Positions 6,620 through 15,450 of a DNA stretch of 64,000 nt are shown here, one piece after another (position 1 is the stretch's first letter; each line of letters opens with the position of its first letter). Below the pieces are notes generated by a model, which made no database searches, was not told the DNA's origin, and saw only the letters and a list, made by a program, of their open reading frames with translations. The DNA comes from Microbulbifer sp. MKSA007 (GTDB lineage: Bacteria; Pseudomonadota; Gammaproteobacteria; Pseudomonadales; Cellvibrionaceae): the NCBI GenBank assembly GCA_032615215.1, contig CP128433.1, positions 4,014,501 through 4,078,500 of the forward strand, read 5' to 3'. A program made the translations under genes and the position numbers.

Positions 6620-9559
6620 ATGCACACAGAGACAGGGCGCTCTCAAGCCGTGCCTGCGGAAAAATCAGGCACCTCCAGCGACCAGGCGACTGGCGGCACG
6701 ACTCTGGCCGCTACTGCACCGGGCCAGATCCGCGTAATCAAGCGCAATGGCACCGTTGTACCCTACGACGACAGCAAAATTGCCGTCGCCGTCACTAAAG
6801 CCTTCCTCGCTGTTGAAGGCGGCACCGCCGCTGCTTCCAGCCGTGTCCACGAGCAAGTTGAAGAACTGGTCAGCCAGATCAGTGCCACTTTCAAACGCCG
6901 CATGCCCTCTGGCGGCACTATCCACATTGAAGAGATCCAGGACCAGGTAGAACTGGCCCTGATGCGCGCCGGTGAACAAAAGGTTGCCCGCGACTACGTA
7001 CTCTACCGCGAAGAACACGCCCGCCTGCGCGCAGAGAAAGAAAAAACTGCTCAAATTGCCGAGCAAGCCGTCGATGCCCACCCCAGCATCCGTGTAAAGC
7101 AGGACGATGGCAGCCTTGCACCTCTGGATATGGAGCGCCTGCGCACCGTTGTCAAAGAAGCCTGTGAAGGCCTGAAAGATGTCGACAGCGCGGCAATTCT
7201 TAACGAAGCCCTGAAAAACCTGTACGACGGTGTTTCCGAAAACGATATCAATACCGCGCTGGTAATCACTGCGCGCACCTTGGTTGAGCAGGAGCCCAAT
7301 TACACCTTCGCTACCGCCAGCCTGCTGCTGGACAAGCTGCGCTCCGAAGCTCTGCGCTTCCTCGGTGTTGCCGAGCGCGCCACCCAGCACGAGATGGAAA
7401 AGCTGTACGCCTCTACCCTGCCCACTTACGTGAAAAAGGGTATCGAGCTGGACCTGCTGGACCCTGCGCTGGCCACCTTCGACCTGGAAAAACTCGGCGA
7501 AGCTCTAAAAGGCGAGCGCGATCACCAGTTCACTTATCTGGGCCTGCAGACTCTGTACGACCGCTACTTCCTGCACAGCGACGATATTCGTTTCGAGCTG
7601 CCGCAGATCTTCTTTATGCGCGTCGCCATGGGCCTCAGCATCAATGAAGAGAACAAAAACGAGCGCGCGGTAGAGTTCTACAACCTGTTGAGCTCTTTCG
7701 ACTACATGAGTTCCACCCCGACCCTGTTCAACGCCGGCACCCTGCGCCCGCAGCTGTCCTCCTGCTACCTGACCACGGTACCGGACGACCTGCACGGCAT
7801 TTACGGCGCGATTCGCGATAACGCCATGCTGTCCAAGTGGGCAGGCGGTCTCGGCAATGACTGGACGCCAGTGCGCTCCCTGGGTTCCTATATCAAAGGC
7901 ACCAACGGCAAGTCCCAAGGTGTTGTGCCCTTCCTGAAAGTGGCCAATGACACCGCAGTGGCCGTCAACCAGGGCGGTAAGCGCAAAGGCGCTGTCTGTG
8001 CCTACCTGGAAACTTGGCACCTGGATATCGAGGAATTCCTCGAGCTGCGCAAAAATACTGGTGACGACCGCCGACGCACCCACGATATGAACACCGCCAA
8101 TTGGGTCCCCGACCTGTTTATGAAGCGCGTGTTCGAAGACAAAGAGTGGACCCTGTTCTCCCCGGCCGATTGCCCGGACCTGCACGACCTTTTCGGCACC
8201 GCATTCGAAGAGCGCTACAACCACTACGAGCAACTGGCTGCCGAAGGCAAGCTGCGTCTGTTCAAGAAGATCCGCGCACTAGACCTGTGGCGCAAGATGC
8301 TAGGCATGCTGTTCGAAACTGGCCACCCCTGGATCACCTTTAAAGACAGCTGCAACCTGCGCAGCCCTCAGCAACACGCCGGTGTGGTTCACAGCTCCAA
8401 CCTGTGCACCGAGATCACTCTCAACACCAAGGCCGACGACGAAATCGCCGTGTGTAACCTGGGCTCCGTCAACCTGGCTCAACACATTGGTGAGAACGGT
8501 GAACTCGACCGCACCAAGCTGGCCACTACCGTAAAAGTTGCAGTGCGTATGCTCGATAACGTTATCGACATCAACTACTACGCAGTTGAAAGTGCACGTC
8601 AGTCCAACATGCGTCACCGCCCTGTGGGCATGGGCCTGATGGGCTTCCAGGACGCGCTGTACAAAGCCGGCATCGCCTACGCCAGCGATGAAGCCGTCGC
8701 CTTTGCCGACAACACCATGGAAGCGATCAGCTTCGAAGCCATCTCCGCTTCCAGCGACCTGGCTGCCGAACGCGGCAAGTACCAGACCTACGAAGGCTCC
8801 CTGTGGAGCAAAGGTGTTCTGCCACTGGATTCCATCCAGATCCTGGCTGAACAGCGCGGCCAGCAGTTTATCGAACAGGACACCAGCTCCACTCTGGACT
8901 GGGACGGCCTGCGCGAGAAAGTAAAAGCCCAAGGTATGCGCAACTCCAACGTGATGGCGATCGCTCCTACTGCGACCATTGCCAATATCACCGGAGTTTC
9001 CCAGTCGATCGAACCGACCTACCAAAACCTGTATGTGAAATCGAACCTGTCCGGCGAATTCACCGTAGTAAACCCCTACCTGGTACACGATCTGAAAGAT
9101 CGCGGCCTGTGGGATCAGGTCATGGTTAACGACCTGAAATACTATGAAGGTTCTGTACAGAAAATCGATCGCGTACCGGAAGACCTGAAAGCAAAATACC
9201 GCACCGCGTTTGAAGTGGAGCCGCGCTGGATCGTGGACGCTGCCAGCCGTCGCCAGAAGTGGATCGACCAGGCCCAGTCCCTGAACCTGTATATTGCCGG
9301 CGCCGACGGCAAGAAGCTGGACCTGACCTATCGCATGGCTTGGTTCCGCGGCCTGAAAACCACTTACTACCTGCGCGCACTGGCTGCCACTACCACAGAG
9401 AAATCTACGGTAAATAGCGGCACCCTGAACGCGGTAAGTGCACACGGCGGTAGCAACGGAATGGCTGCGGCAGCACCTGCCGAGCAAGCTGCACCCGCAC
9501 CGGCCGCAGTGCCTCAGGCCTGCTCACTGGACGACCCGGATTGCGAGGCCTGCCAGTAA
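6620..9559 (+). CDS. nrdA: Class Ia ribonucleotide reductase, alpha subunit
   Basis: Large catalytic subunit that reduces ribonucleoside diphosphates to deoxyribonucleotides with NrdB. The 979 residues include two ATP-cone domains in tandem (from RVIKRNGTVVPY near residue 38 and from IRVKQDDGSLAP near residue 157), as in Pseudomonas-type NrdA; E. coli has one. Active-site cysteines are seen in LSSCYLTT and SSNLCTEITLN, the latter with the Asn/Cys/Glu triad. The C-terminal tail CSLDDPDCEACQ has the redox pair that reloads the active site. An Ala/Pro-rich linker precedes the tail. ATG at 6620 follows a clear CGGAG site. Upstream NrdR and DnaA boxes suggest dATP-linked and replication-linked control. 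Confidence 0.96.
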   Translation: MHTETGRSQAVPAEKSGTSSDQATGGTTLAATAPGQIRVIKRNGTVVPYDDSKIAVAVTKAFLAVEGGTAAASSRVHEQVEELVSQISATFKRRMPSGGTIHIEEIQDQVELALMRAGEQKVARDYVLYREEHARLRAEKEKTAQIAEQAVDAHPSIRVKQDDGSLAPLDMERLRTVVKEACEGLKDVDSAAILNEALKNLYDGVSENDINTALVITARTLVEQEPNYTFATASLLLDKLRSEALRFLGVAERATQHEMEKLYASTLPTYVKKGIELDLLDPALATFDLEKLGEALKGERDHQFTYLGLQTLYDRYFLHSDDIRFELPQIFFMRVAMGLSINEENKNERAVEFYNLLSSFDYMSSTPTLFNAGTLRPQLSSCYLTTVPDDLHGIYGAIRDNAMLSKWAGGLGNDWTPVRSLGSYIKGTNGKSQGVVPFLKVANDTAVAVNQGGKRKGAVCAYLETWHLDIEEFLELRKNTGDDRRRTHDMNTANWVPDLFMKRVFEDKEWTLFSPADCPDLHDLFGTAFEERYNHYEQLAAEGKLRLFKKIRALDLWRKMLGMLFETGHPWITFKDSCNLRSPQQHAGVVHSSNLCTEITLNTKADDEIAVCNLGSVNLAQHIGENGELDRTKLATTVKVAVRMLDNVIDINYYAVESARQSNMRHRPVGMGLMGFQDALYKAGIAYASDEAVAFADNTMEAISFEAISASSDLAAERGKYQTYEGSLWSKGVLPLDSIQILAEQRGQQFIEQDTSSTLDWDGLREKVKAQGMRNSNVMAIAPTATIANITGVSQSIEPTYQNLYVKSNLSGEFTVVNPYLVHDLKDRGLWDQVMVNDLKYYEGSVQKIDRVPEDLKAKYRTAFEVEPRWIVDAASRRQKWIDQAQSLNLYIAGADGKKLDLTYRMAWFRGLKTTYYLRALAATTTEKSTVNSGTLNAVSAHGGSNGMAAAAPAEQAAPAPAAVPQACSLDDPDCEACQ

Positions 9560-9645
9560 AATTTAAGCCCCTTTTTATAGGGGCTGCACTGACTCTCGGG
9601 GGAGAGCGTCGTAACCGCAAGTGCGGGCATGACCATGCGCAGCGA

Positions 9646-9695
9646 CCCCGGTCCACCCATTATTTTAATAGTGGGTAATACCATAGGGACCGGGG
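9646..9695. other. Long branched stem-loop in the nrdA-nrdB spacer
   Basis: The perfect 9-base outer stem CCCCGGTCC/GGACCGGGG encloses a second stem, CCCATTA/TAGTGGG (one G-U pair). It sits in the 412-base spacer (9560-9971) between nrdA and nrdB. The spacer also has a smaller stem directly after nrdA (AGCCCCT/AGGGGCT near 9567), another at about 9793-9811 (GGCACAG/CTGTGCC), and two copies of ACCGGTA near 9848 and 9864. No T run follows any of them. The spacer may limit read-through or process the transcript so that NrdA and NrdB amounts differ. Confidence 0.55.
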
Positions 9696-9971
9696 ATCGG
9701 CTGCGGCTTATTTTCCCGAGAAAACCCAGTGCAATTGCCAGCGAAAATTCAGTGCAAATAAATGCACAAAAGCGCAGCAAAAATTGATCTGGCACAGGAT
9801 TTTCTGTGCCCAGGCGAGTTAAAAATACGAGCCTGTAATGAATTATTACCGGTAAAAAATATCACCGGTATGTCATCCCTGGTTGCACACAATTAGTGAG
9901 TAATACACCAGGAAGATTTAAGAATTTTTTTATCGAACTTTCGATAGTGAGACCGATCAAAAGGGCCAACT

Positions 9972-11216
9972 ATGCTGAGCTGGGACGACATCGACACCAA
10001 GCCCCAACAACCTGAAAAAGCAACCGAACCGCGACCGACGCCGGAGGCCCAGGCAAAATCCGTGCAGGAGCCCAGCGCTTCCTACACAGCCGCTCCGGCG
10101 TCGCCTGCGGCCCAAAGCGGCTCCACTGCCGTTGATGCCGCACGTGCCGCAGTTGCTAATATGGACCCGGCTCCCGGCCTGGAAGAACTGGAAATGGGTG
10201 CGGCCCGCATTCAGGTGGATGAAAAGCGCATTATTAATTGCCGCGCTGACCTCAATCAGTTGGTTCCCTTTAAATACGACTGGGCCTGGCAAAAATACCT
10301 GGACGGCTGCGCCAACCACTGGATGCCCCAGGAAATCAACATGAACAAAGACGTATCCATGTGGAAAGACCCCAACGGTCTGACCGAGGACGAGCGTCGC
10401 ATCGTGGAGTACTCCCTGGGCTATTTCTCCACCGCAGACTCCCTGGTTGCTAACAACCTGGTATTGGCGATCTACCGCCATATCACCAACCCTGAGTGCC
10501 GCCAGTACCTGCTGCGCCAGTCTTTTGAAGAAGCCATTCACACCCACGCCTACCAGTACTGTGTAGAGTCCCTGGGTATGGACGAAGGTGAAGTCTTCAA
10601 TATGTACCGCGAAGTGCCTGCGGTTGCCAAAAAAGCGGCCTGGAGCCTATCCCACACCCAGGCCATCGGTGATCCCAACTTCAAAACCGGCACCGTTGAA
10701 TCCGACCAGGAGCTGCTGCGCAACCTGATCGCCTTCTACGCTGTCACTGAAGGTATCTTCTTCTACTGTGGCTTCAGCCAAATCCTGTCCATGGGTCGCC
10801 GCAACAAAATGACCGGTGTTGCCGAGCAGTTCCAGTACATCCTGCGCGACGAGTCTATGCACCTGAACTTCGGCATTGACGTCATCAACCAGATTAAGCT
10901 GGAAAACCCACACTTGTGGACAGCGGAATTCCAGCAGGAAGTCACCCAGATGATTCTCGAGGGTATGGAGCTTGAAGTAGCCTATGCCCGCGACACTATG
11001 CCCCGCGGCGTACTCGGCATGAATGCGAATATGATGGAGGAATACCTCCAGTTTATCGCCAACCGCCGCCTTAGCCAGCTGGGCCTGAAAGAGCAGTTCC
11101 CTGGCGCTCAGAACCCATTCCCGTGGATGTCTGAAATTATGGACCTGCGCAAAGAGAAAAACTTCTTTGAAACCCGCGTTATCGAATACCAAACCGGCGG
11201 CGCACTGCAGTGGTAA
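9972..11216 (+). CDS. nrdB: Class Ia ribonucleotide reductase, beta subunit
   Basis: Small subunit with the diferric-tyrosyl radical cofactor that starts catalysis in NrdA. The 414 residues begin with an Ala/Pro/Glu-rich N-terminal extension of about 80 residues that is low in complexity, as in Pseudomonas NrdB. Iron ligands and the radical tyrosine can be placed: the FSTADSL aspartate, SFEEAIHTHAY (Glu, His and the radical Tyr), the TEGIFFYCGF glutamate and RDESMHLNF (Glu and His). It follows nrdA after a structured 412-base spacer and ends at a strong terminator, so the two genes may share a transcript or have separate promoters. Confidence 0.95.
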   Translation: MLSWDDIDTKPQQPEKATEPRPTPEAQAKSVQEPSASYTAAPASPAAQSGSTAVDAARAAVANMDPAPGLEELEMGAARIQVDEKRIINCRADLNQLVPFKYDWAWQKYLDGCANHWMPQEINMNKDVSMWKDPNGLTEDERRIVEYSLGYFSTADSLVANNLVLAIYRHITNPECRQYLLRQSFEEAIHTHAYQYCVESLGMDEGEVFNMYREVPAVAKKAAWSLSHTQAIGDPNFKTGTVESDQELLRNLIAFYAVTEGIFFYCGFSQILSMGRRNKMTGVAEQFQYILRDESMHLNFGIDVINQIKLENPHLWTAEFQQEVTQMILEGMELEVAYARDTMPRGVLGMNANMMEEYLQFIANRRLSQLGLKEQFPGAQNPFPWMSEIMDLRKEKNFFETRVIEYQTGGALQW

Positions 11217-11280
11217 GCGCTTCCTGGTTAGCGAATTACTAAAAAGGAGAAAGTAGTCGCTCACAGGAAGAGAAGTATTC

Positions 11281-11308
11281 AAAACGGGCTTAATGCCCGT
11301 TTTTTTTA
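11281..11308 (+). terminator. Intrinsic terminator after nrdB
   Basis: The stem AAAACGGGC/GCCCGTTTT with a four-base TTAA/T loop is followed by a run of T. It ends the nrd transcript. Confidence 0.9.
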
Positions 11309-11528
11309 TTTTGAGCATTCCAGTTTCCTCTTCACTCTAACCATAGACTTAAGTTCTATAGAAACTCTTTCTCTCCCCCTGCCGCTGACCATCTCGGCAA
11401 AGCATTTGGATAGCGGCTTGTATTCGCGCATAATGCCCCGCATTAATTGGTATAACAGCTATGCCTCTAGATGAGCAGGCCTTCAGTTATCCCTACTCGC
11501 CTATTACCTAGCTACAATGAATTGATAT

Positions 11529-11915
11529 ATGAGCACCCCAGATTTAAGTGAAATAACTAATCTCAGCTGCGAAGATCGCTACGAGTATTTTCTGAGCATA
11601 GCCGGAGAAGAGCGGGAGATCTGGATACTGATCGATAGCCAAAATTGCTTTCTTAAAATACACACCGATGAAGATGGTGGCTTTGAATATCTGCCAGTAT
11701 GGCCAAGCGCTGAATTTGCCCAAGCCTATGCTGAGAATGGAACGGGCCTCACCCCTAAAAGCATTCCCTTACCACAGTTTTTAAAGAAATGGCTTTCTGG
11801 CTTAAAAGGTGACGGCATTGAAATAGGTGTGTTTCCTGCGCCGGATAAAAGCGTATGGATTACTAGCTCAGAGGAACTAGAGATCGATCTACGGGAAGAG
11901 CTGAACAATTTCTAA
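11529..11915 (+). CDS. DUF2750 domain protein
   Basis: Cytoplasmic protein of 128 residues that resembles the DUF2750 family: RYEYFLS near the N-terminus, then a Trp-containing strand, LPVWPSAEFAQAYA, and a C-terminal IGVFPAPDKSVWI segment. The family has no known function; members are small, acidic and often stand alone or close to toxin-immunity style genes. It has no signal peptide or membrane segment. The ribosome binding site is weak. A perfect long hairpin follows it. Confidence 0.7.
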   Translation: MSTPDLSEITNLSCEDRYEYFLSIAGEEREIWILIDSQNCFLKIHTDEDGGFEYLPVWPSAEFAQAYAENGTGLTPKSIPLPQFLKKWLSGLKGDGIEIGVFPAPDKSVWITSSEELEIDLREELNNF

Positions 11916-11982
11916 ATAGGCTATTCACGTTGAAGCTATCGCTTCAAAAATCCAACAAAGAAAGTTCAGCTCTATTGAATAA

Positions 11983-12019
11983 AAGTAAGATAACAGGGTA
12001 AACACCTGTTATCTTACTT
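11983..12019. terminator. Bidirectional stem-loop between convergent genes
   Basis: A perfect 15-base stem, AAGTAAGATAACAGG/CCTGTTATCTTACTT, has a seven-base loop. It lies between the plus-strand DUF2750 gene and the minus-strand gene at 12068, where a shared terminator is expected. There is no long T run, so its strength as an intrinsic terminator is uncertain. Confidence 0.65.
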
Positions 12020-12067
12020 GGGTAATATACAATTACAGATTCGCCGCCTGATATTTATATATACTAT

Positions 12068-12565
12068 TCACTTGAGGCGTTGCAATGAAAACCAGGAATA
12101 AAATAAGTTTCGACGCCACCAAAAACTATAAGGAAGAGAAAGATATAAAGCCGGCCTTGCCCGCTTATAGCAGCGCAGTCGCCAGTGCAAAGCATTCGGA
12201 AAAGAAAAGCAAATAGTATCCGGTTGGATAACTTTCACGTCATCTAAATCTCCCCATAAGTCGATATCCGAACTCAAAGCAAAATCCAAAACTCTTCCTC
12301 TAGAGAGTAGGTAGATATTAACTCCCTGATCCAGAGACCACCAATCATGTAGGATAACTAACACTTTATCGAGAAATTGGTATTGAGCAACAATCTCTCT
12401 ACTATAAACGGGTATAGCTCTTTGGCTGGAGCCATCAATTAATACGACTTTACTATTATCAATTGGATTAAGCTTGAAGTTATTCACCTCAGAGAGAAAA
12501 GCGTTTGTCACTACCCTCCCCCTTAAATTCCAGACCTCTAACTTTACTACAAACTTATGATCCAA
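12068..12565 (-). CDS. Hypothetical protein, Trp-rich C-terminus
   Basis: I do not recognise this 165-residue protein. The first 130 residues look like a normal soluble fold with alternating beta-type hydrophobic and acidic stretches (for example SKVVLIDGSSQRAIPVY, LWGDLDDVKVIQPD). The last 35 residues turn basic and aromatic (SFWWRRNLFYSWFSLQ), which could be a real tail or the result of a frameshift near residue 130. The start appears to be TTG at 12565 with an AGGGA site upstream; no ATG is available in the first part. It is followed on the same strand side by nothing but the hairpin at 11983. It may be a small accessory or immunity-like gene; that is a guess. Confidence 0.4.
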   Translation of the reverse strand: MDHKFVVKLEVWNLRGRVVTNAFLSEVNNFKLNPIDNSKVVLIDGSSQRAIPVYSREIVAQYQFLDKVLVILHDWWSLDQGVNIYLLSRGRVLDFALSSDIDLWGDLDDVKVIQPDTICFSFPNALHWRLRCYKRARPALYLSLPYSFWWRRNLFYSWFSLQRLK

Positions 12566-12604
12566 AATATAGTTCCCTGAATTAGCAGGGTATTTAAAAA
12601 AATC

Positions 12605-13135
12605 TTAATATGTTCCCCTAATTGGGTAATGGTTATCAGGATTTCGGATAAACTCGATACCCACCAATAGCGTTTGTAAGTCAGGCCTCGCAAAAGGTGC
12701 ATTGGAAATGTCGACTATTTGCAGCCTTCCAGATTCGTTGATGACAAAAACACCCGGTTCAGCAAAGGGCCTATCTGTTTCTTCAGGGGAGCGGGGTTTT
12801 GAAATATAGAGCCCAAGCTGCTGCATTTGGGGTATTGATAAACCGTAACCGATAGTAAATCCCGGCTGGATTGTTTCCATATGCAGAGAAGCTTTTTCCT
12901 CTGTATCGGCAGAGACAGCGACCACATCAATACCCTCCGCGTGATAGCGGGGTAGTAGCACACTCAATACACGTAAATACTTGGTACAAAGAGGGCAGTG
13001 CTTACCTCGGTAAACGACTACCATCTGCCAAAGGAAACTACCTTCGGGTTTCCCCAGTACCAACTCACCTCCACCAAGTCGCTTTACTTCTATTGCAGGA
13101 AAATCGATACCAGCAGCAAGCTTTATATTGCTCAT
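12605..13135 (-). CDS. Peroxiredoxin-like (AhpC/TSA superfamily) protein
   Basis: Thioredoxin-fold redoxin of 176 residues. The active-site loop reads YRGKHCPLCTKYL, so the usual peroxiredoxin PxxxTxxC is replaced by a CxxC pair (Cys47 and Cys50), the pattern of the peroxiredoxin-like family found in many gammaproteobacteria. The redox partner and substrate are not known for this branch. There is no signal peptide, so it is likely cytoplasmic. I start at the ATG at 13135; a TTG at 13174 would add 13 hydrophobic residues and lacks support. It is divergent from the lipoprotein esterase at 13208, with about 70 bases between them. Confidence 0.75.
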   Translation of the reverse strand: MSNIKLAAGIDFPAIEVKRLGGGELVLGKPEGSFLWQMVVVYRGKHCPLCTKYLRVLSVLLPRYHAEGIDVVAVSADTEEKASLHMETIQPGFTIGYGLSIPQMQQLGLYISKPRSPEETDRPFAEPGVFVINESGRLQIVDISNAPFARPDLQTLLVGIEFIRNPDNHYPIRGTY

Positions 13136-13207
13136 TAGCACCCCACTTGAGAATATAAGAAGAGACTTAGTCAACCAATGAATCCCACCGTTAGTATAGG
13201 AGACTCG

Positions 13208-14146
13208 ATGAAAAAGCCCCTTATTCGTTTTCTATCAACGCTATTAGCAGCCGGACTGCTAGGTGGCTGCCCTGCTAACCACCAAAGTAACTCTTCTCCT
13301 GAAAGTCATTCCCAGCCTCTTGAGTTCTTACCTGCCCTGAAAGGGGACTACTTTAAGCTGGATTCAGCGATTATTGGGCGCCCCTACCATATCTATACTC
13401 GCCTGCCTGAGGGCTATAATCCAAACGAGGATACAACCTACCCGGTCATTTATCTCCTCGATGGGGATTCACTGTTCCCAATTTTGGCTACTAATCACCT
13501 GTTTATGCATTACGATGATTACGCCCCCGAGGCGATTATCGTAGGTATTGCTTACGGCTCATTTAAACCCGAGATCAATCATCGCAGTTTTGACTTTTCA
13601 CTACCCGATGACAATGACAGTGACAGTGACAGTGACAGTGACACACTTAAGTATGGCGGTGCACCTCAGTTTCTCAACTTTCTAGAGCAGGAGCTCTTAC
13701 CAGCAGTTGAAAGCCGCTACGCGGTAGACCCTCAGCAGCGAGTTCTCTTCGGTCAAAGTCGAGGGGGATATTTTGTGCTTTACACAGCATTTTCTAAGCC
13801 CGACTTGTTTAAAGGATTGATAGCCAGCAATGCCACCTTCCTACCACAACAGGAATTTTTCTACAGGGAACCTGTACAAGCGACAAGAGAGGATCTGACT
13901 CTGGTAGTAACAAGTGGCTCCAAAGACATGCCAAACCTGCGCAAAGATGCACTCTCCTGGCATAAGCACTGGAAAGAACAAGAGACCACTCCCTGGCGCA
14001 TTGCATTTACAACGATTCCAGGCGGTACCCATGCGACAAATAGTACTGACAGTTACCGTTTCGGCATCCACGAGATTTTTGCAGAAGAGATCGAAATATC
14101 TCGTATGAAAGCAGAGAACAATTTGCAAGTGGTAGAGGATCACTAG
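13208..14146 (+). CDS. Lipoprotein alpha/beta hydrolase, putative esterase (IroE/Fes-like)
   Basis: Exported hydrolase of 312 residues. An N-terminal signal ends in a lipobox (LLGGC, Cys21), so the protein should be lipid-anchored. The nucleophile elbow is GQSRGG, and the overall layout (YPVIYLLDGDSLFP, later VVTSGSKDMPN and a C-terminal PGGTHATN histidine) is that of the esterase family containing IroE and Fes-like siderophore esterases and esterase D. The actual substrate is unknown. A run of Asp-Ser repeats encoded by a hexanucleotide array lies at about residues 135-147. The ATG at 13208 has a TAGGAGA site before it. A strong terminator follows. Confidence 0.75.
   Translation: MKKPLIRFLSTLLAAGLLGGCPANHQSNSSPESHSQPLEFLPALKGDYFKLDSAIIGRPYHIYTRLPEGYNPNEDTTYPVIYLLDGDSLFPILATNHLFMHYDDYAPEAIIVGIAYGSFKPEINHRSFDFSLPDDNDSDSDSDSDTLKYGGAPQFLNFLEQELLPAVESRYAVDPQQRVLFGQSRGGYFVLYTAFSKPDLFKGLIASNATFLPQQEFFYREPVQATREDLTLVVTSGSKDMPNLRKDALSWHKHWKEQETTPWRIAFTTIPGGTHATNSTDSYRFGIHEIFAEEIEISRMKAENNLQVVEDH
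13609..13644 (+). repeat. Hexanucleotide tandem repeat in the esterase gene
   Basis: Six units of TGACAN, four of them TGACAG in a row, encode an Asp-Ser/Asp-Asn run. The six-base unit keeps the frame when copy number changes, so length polymorphism would alter the surface loop and not switch the gene off. Confidence 0.8.
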
Positions 14147-14189
14147 AGCTAAAAACTAATAGAAGTAAATATGTGATTCCCGCAAACTA

Positions 14190-14217
14190 AAAAGCCCGCT
14201 TTTAAGCGGGCTTTTTT
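14190..14217. terminator. Bidirectional intrinsic terminator
   Basis: AAAAGCCCGCTTTTAAGCGGGCTTTTTT gives a perfect GC-rich stem with A and T runs on both sides. It serves the esterase on the plus strand and the secreted hydrolase at 14233 on the minus strand. Confidence 0.9.
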
Positions 14218-14232
14218 AAAACGATGAGCCAA

Positions 14233-15450
14233 TTACTCTGTACAGGCAGCAATACGACCAGCCGTATTTTTACCGGCACCACAGTTCAGGCCATCGGGGA
14301 TACCCGTGTAGTCTGGGGCCATAATACCGCCGTTACGCTGAGCGTCATGATCGGTATAAATACTCGCCAGGTTATAGGAACGCGCTGTCCCCTTATTGTC
14401 ATTATCGCAGGAGAAGATAGCGCTTCCGTAAGCAATACCCAGAAAGGTCTTGTATTCCTTCAGGTTTGACCACAAGTTGCGCTTAGCTGAACCAGAGCAG
14501 TTCATCTGGGAAGCCAGATTGATGTAACCATCGTCTTCACCGCCCAACAGCAAAGAGCTAGCACTCTCAATACCAGGGAAACCGGCGTAGCCTCCAATGG
14601 TATAAACCGGTGCAGCCAGGTTGGTGCCGACATAGTTGCGCACAGCATAGACATCATTAGTCTGCAGGTAACGTACTGCTGCGCACTCGCGACCGATAAA
14701 CCAATCGTTGATCAAATCTTCGATCCAGCTACCGTTACACAGTCGATCAACCCCCTCAGTACCGGTGATTGCACCACCAGTAGTAAAGATTGCCGCGATA
14801 CCGCTAATAGCAGTGTCAAAGTCCACTTCAACCGCGTAACTATCATTCAGGCCTGCGACATTAACGGTTTCGGTTTTCGTCTTACAGCTTTTCCAGAACC
14901 AGGAGCCAGTACAAACCTTCGAGGTTTCGGTCACAGTATTGGAATCCAGCTGGTTGTAAGCACGGTTATAGTAAGGGGACCCCGGTACGGCATTGCCTGC
15001 GAGGTACATCATCTGGGTGGCGCCCTGACTGTGGGCAATCACATAGAAAGTGTCATCGGCAGCACACTGGTTTTCATGCTCATAATCATCGCCTTCGCCA
15101 TTGCGAATAGCGATTATCTGCCGAGCGATTTCACCCGCTGTGCCGTCATGCCAGTAGGGCATCTCGCCCTCATCGGTGGAGTTGTAACCAACCACACCGT
15201 AATTGCCGCCATTTACACGCAACTGTTCAATAAAGTCACTACCCGCGTATTCATCGAAGTAAGCCTCACTCCAATAATCTAAAGCCGGCTGCTCAAGATT
15301 ACCCTGGGAGTTAGTACGCTGCTTAATATGGCCCTCAGTACCATGGCCATGAACCAGGATGTAGCAGTTATCCGCACTAGCAGAGGCTGATCCCAAAAGC
15401 CCCGCTAATAGTAAAGAGAAGCTCGCACCCAATCGTTGATAAAGTGTCAT
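14233..15450 (-). CDS. Secreted lipase-like alpha/beta hydrolase
   Basis: Exported protein of 405 residues with a signal peptide that probably ends after ASASA near residue 26. Features of a lipase-type hydrolase are an oxyanion-region motif ILVHGHG at residues 31-37 and a nucleophile elbow IAHSQGAT with Ser141 (first Gly of GxSxG replaced by Ala). Eight or more cysteines, including CTGSWFWKSC and paired Cys near the C-terminus, suggest disulfides in an extracellular enzyme. The closest general description is a triacylglycerol lipase/esterase-like fold; the substrate is unknown. It is a single gene with its own 640-base upstream region. Confidence 0.7.
   Translation of the reverse strand: MTLYQRLGASFSLLLAGLLGSASASADNCYILVHGHGTEGHIKQRTNSQGNLEQPALDYWSEAYFDEYAGSDFIEQLRVNGGNYGVVGYNSTDEGEMPYWHDGTAGEIARQIIAIRNGEGDDYEHENQCAADDTFYVIAHSQGATQMMYLAGNAVPGSPYYNRAYNQLDSNTVTETSKVCTGSWFWKSCKTKTETVNVAGLNDSYAVEVDFDTAISGIAAIFTTGGAITGTEGVDRLCNGSWIEDLINDWFIGRECAAVRYLQTNDVYAVRNYVGTNLAAPVYTIGGYAGFPGIESASSLLLGGEDDGYINLASQMNCSGSAKRNLWSNLKEYKTFLGIAYGSAIFSCDNDNKGTARSYNLASIYTDHDAQRNGGIMAPDYTGIPDGLNCGAGKNTAGRIAACTE

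Noticed and set aside
8300..9487. A 395-codon open frame antisense to nrdA
   Set aside because: Lies fully inside nrdA, whose sequence is conserved across this stretch; there is no ribosome binding site.
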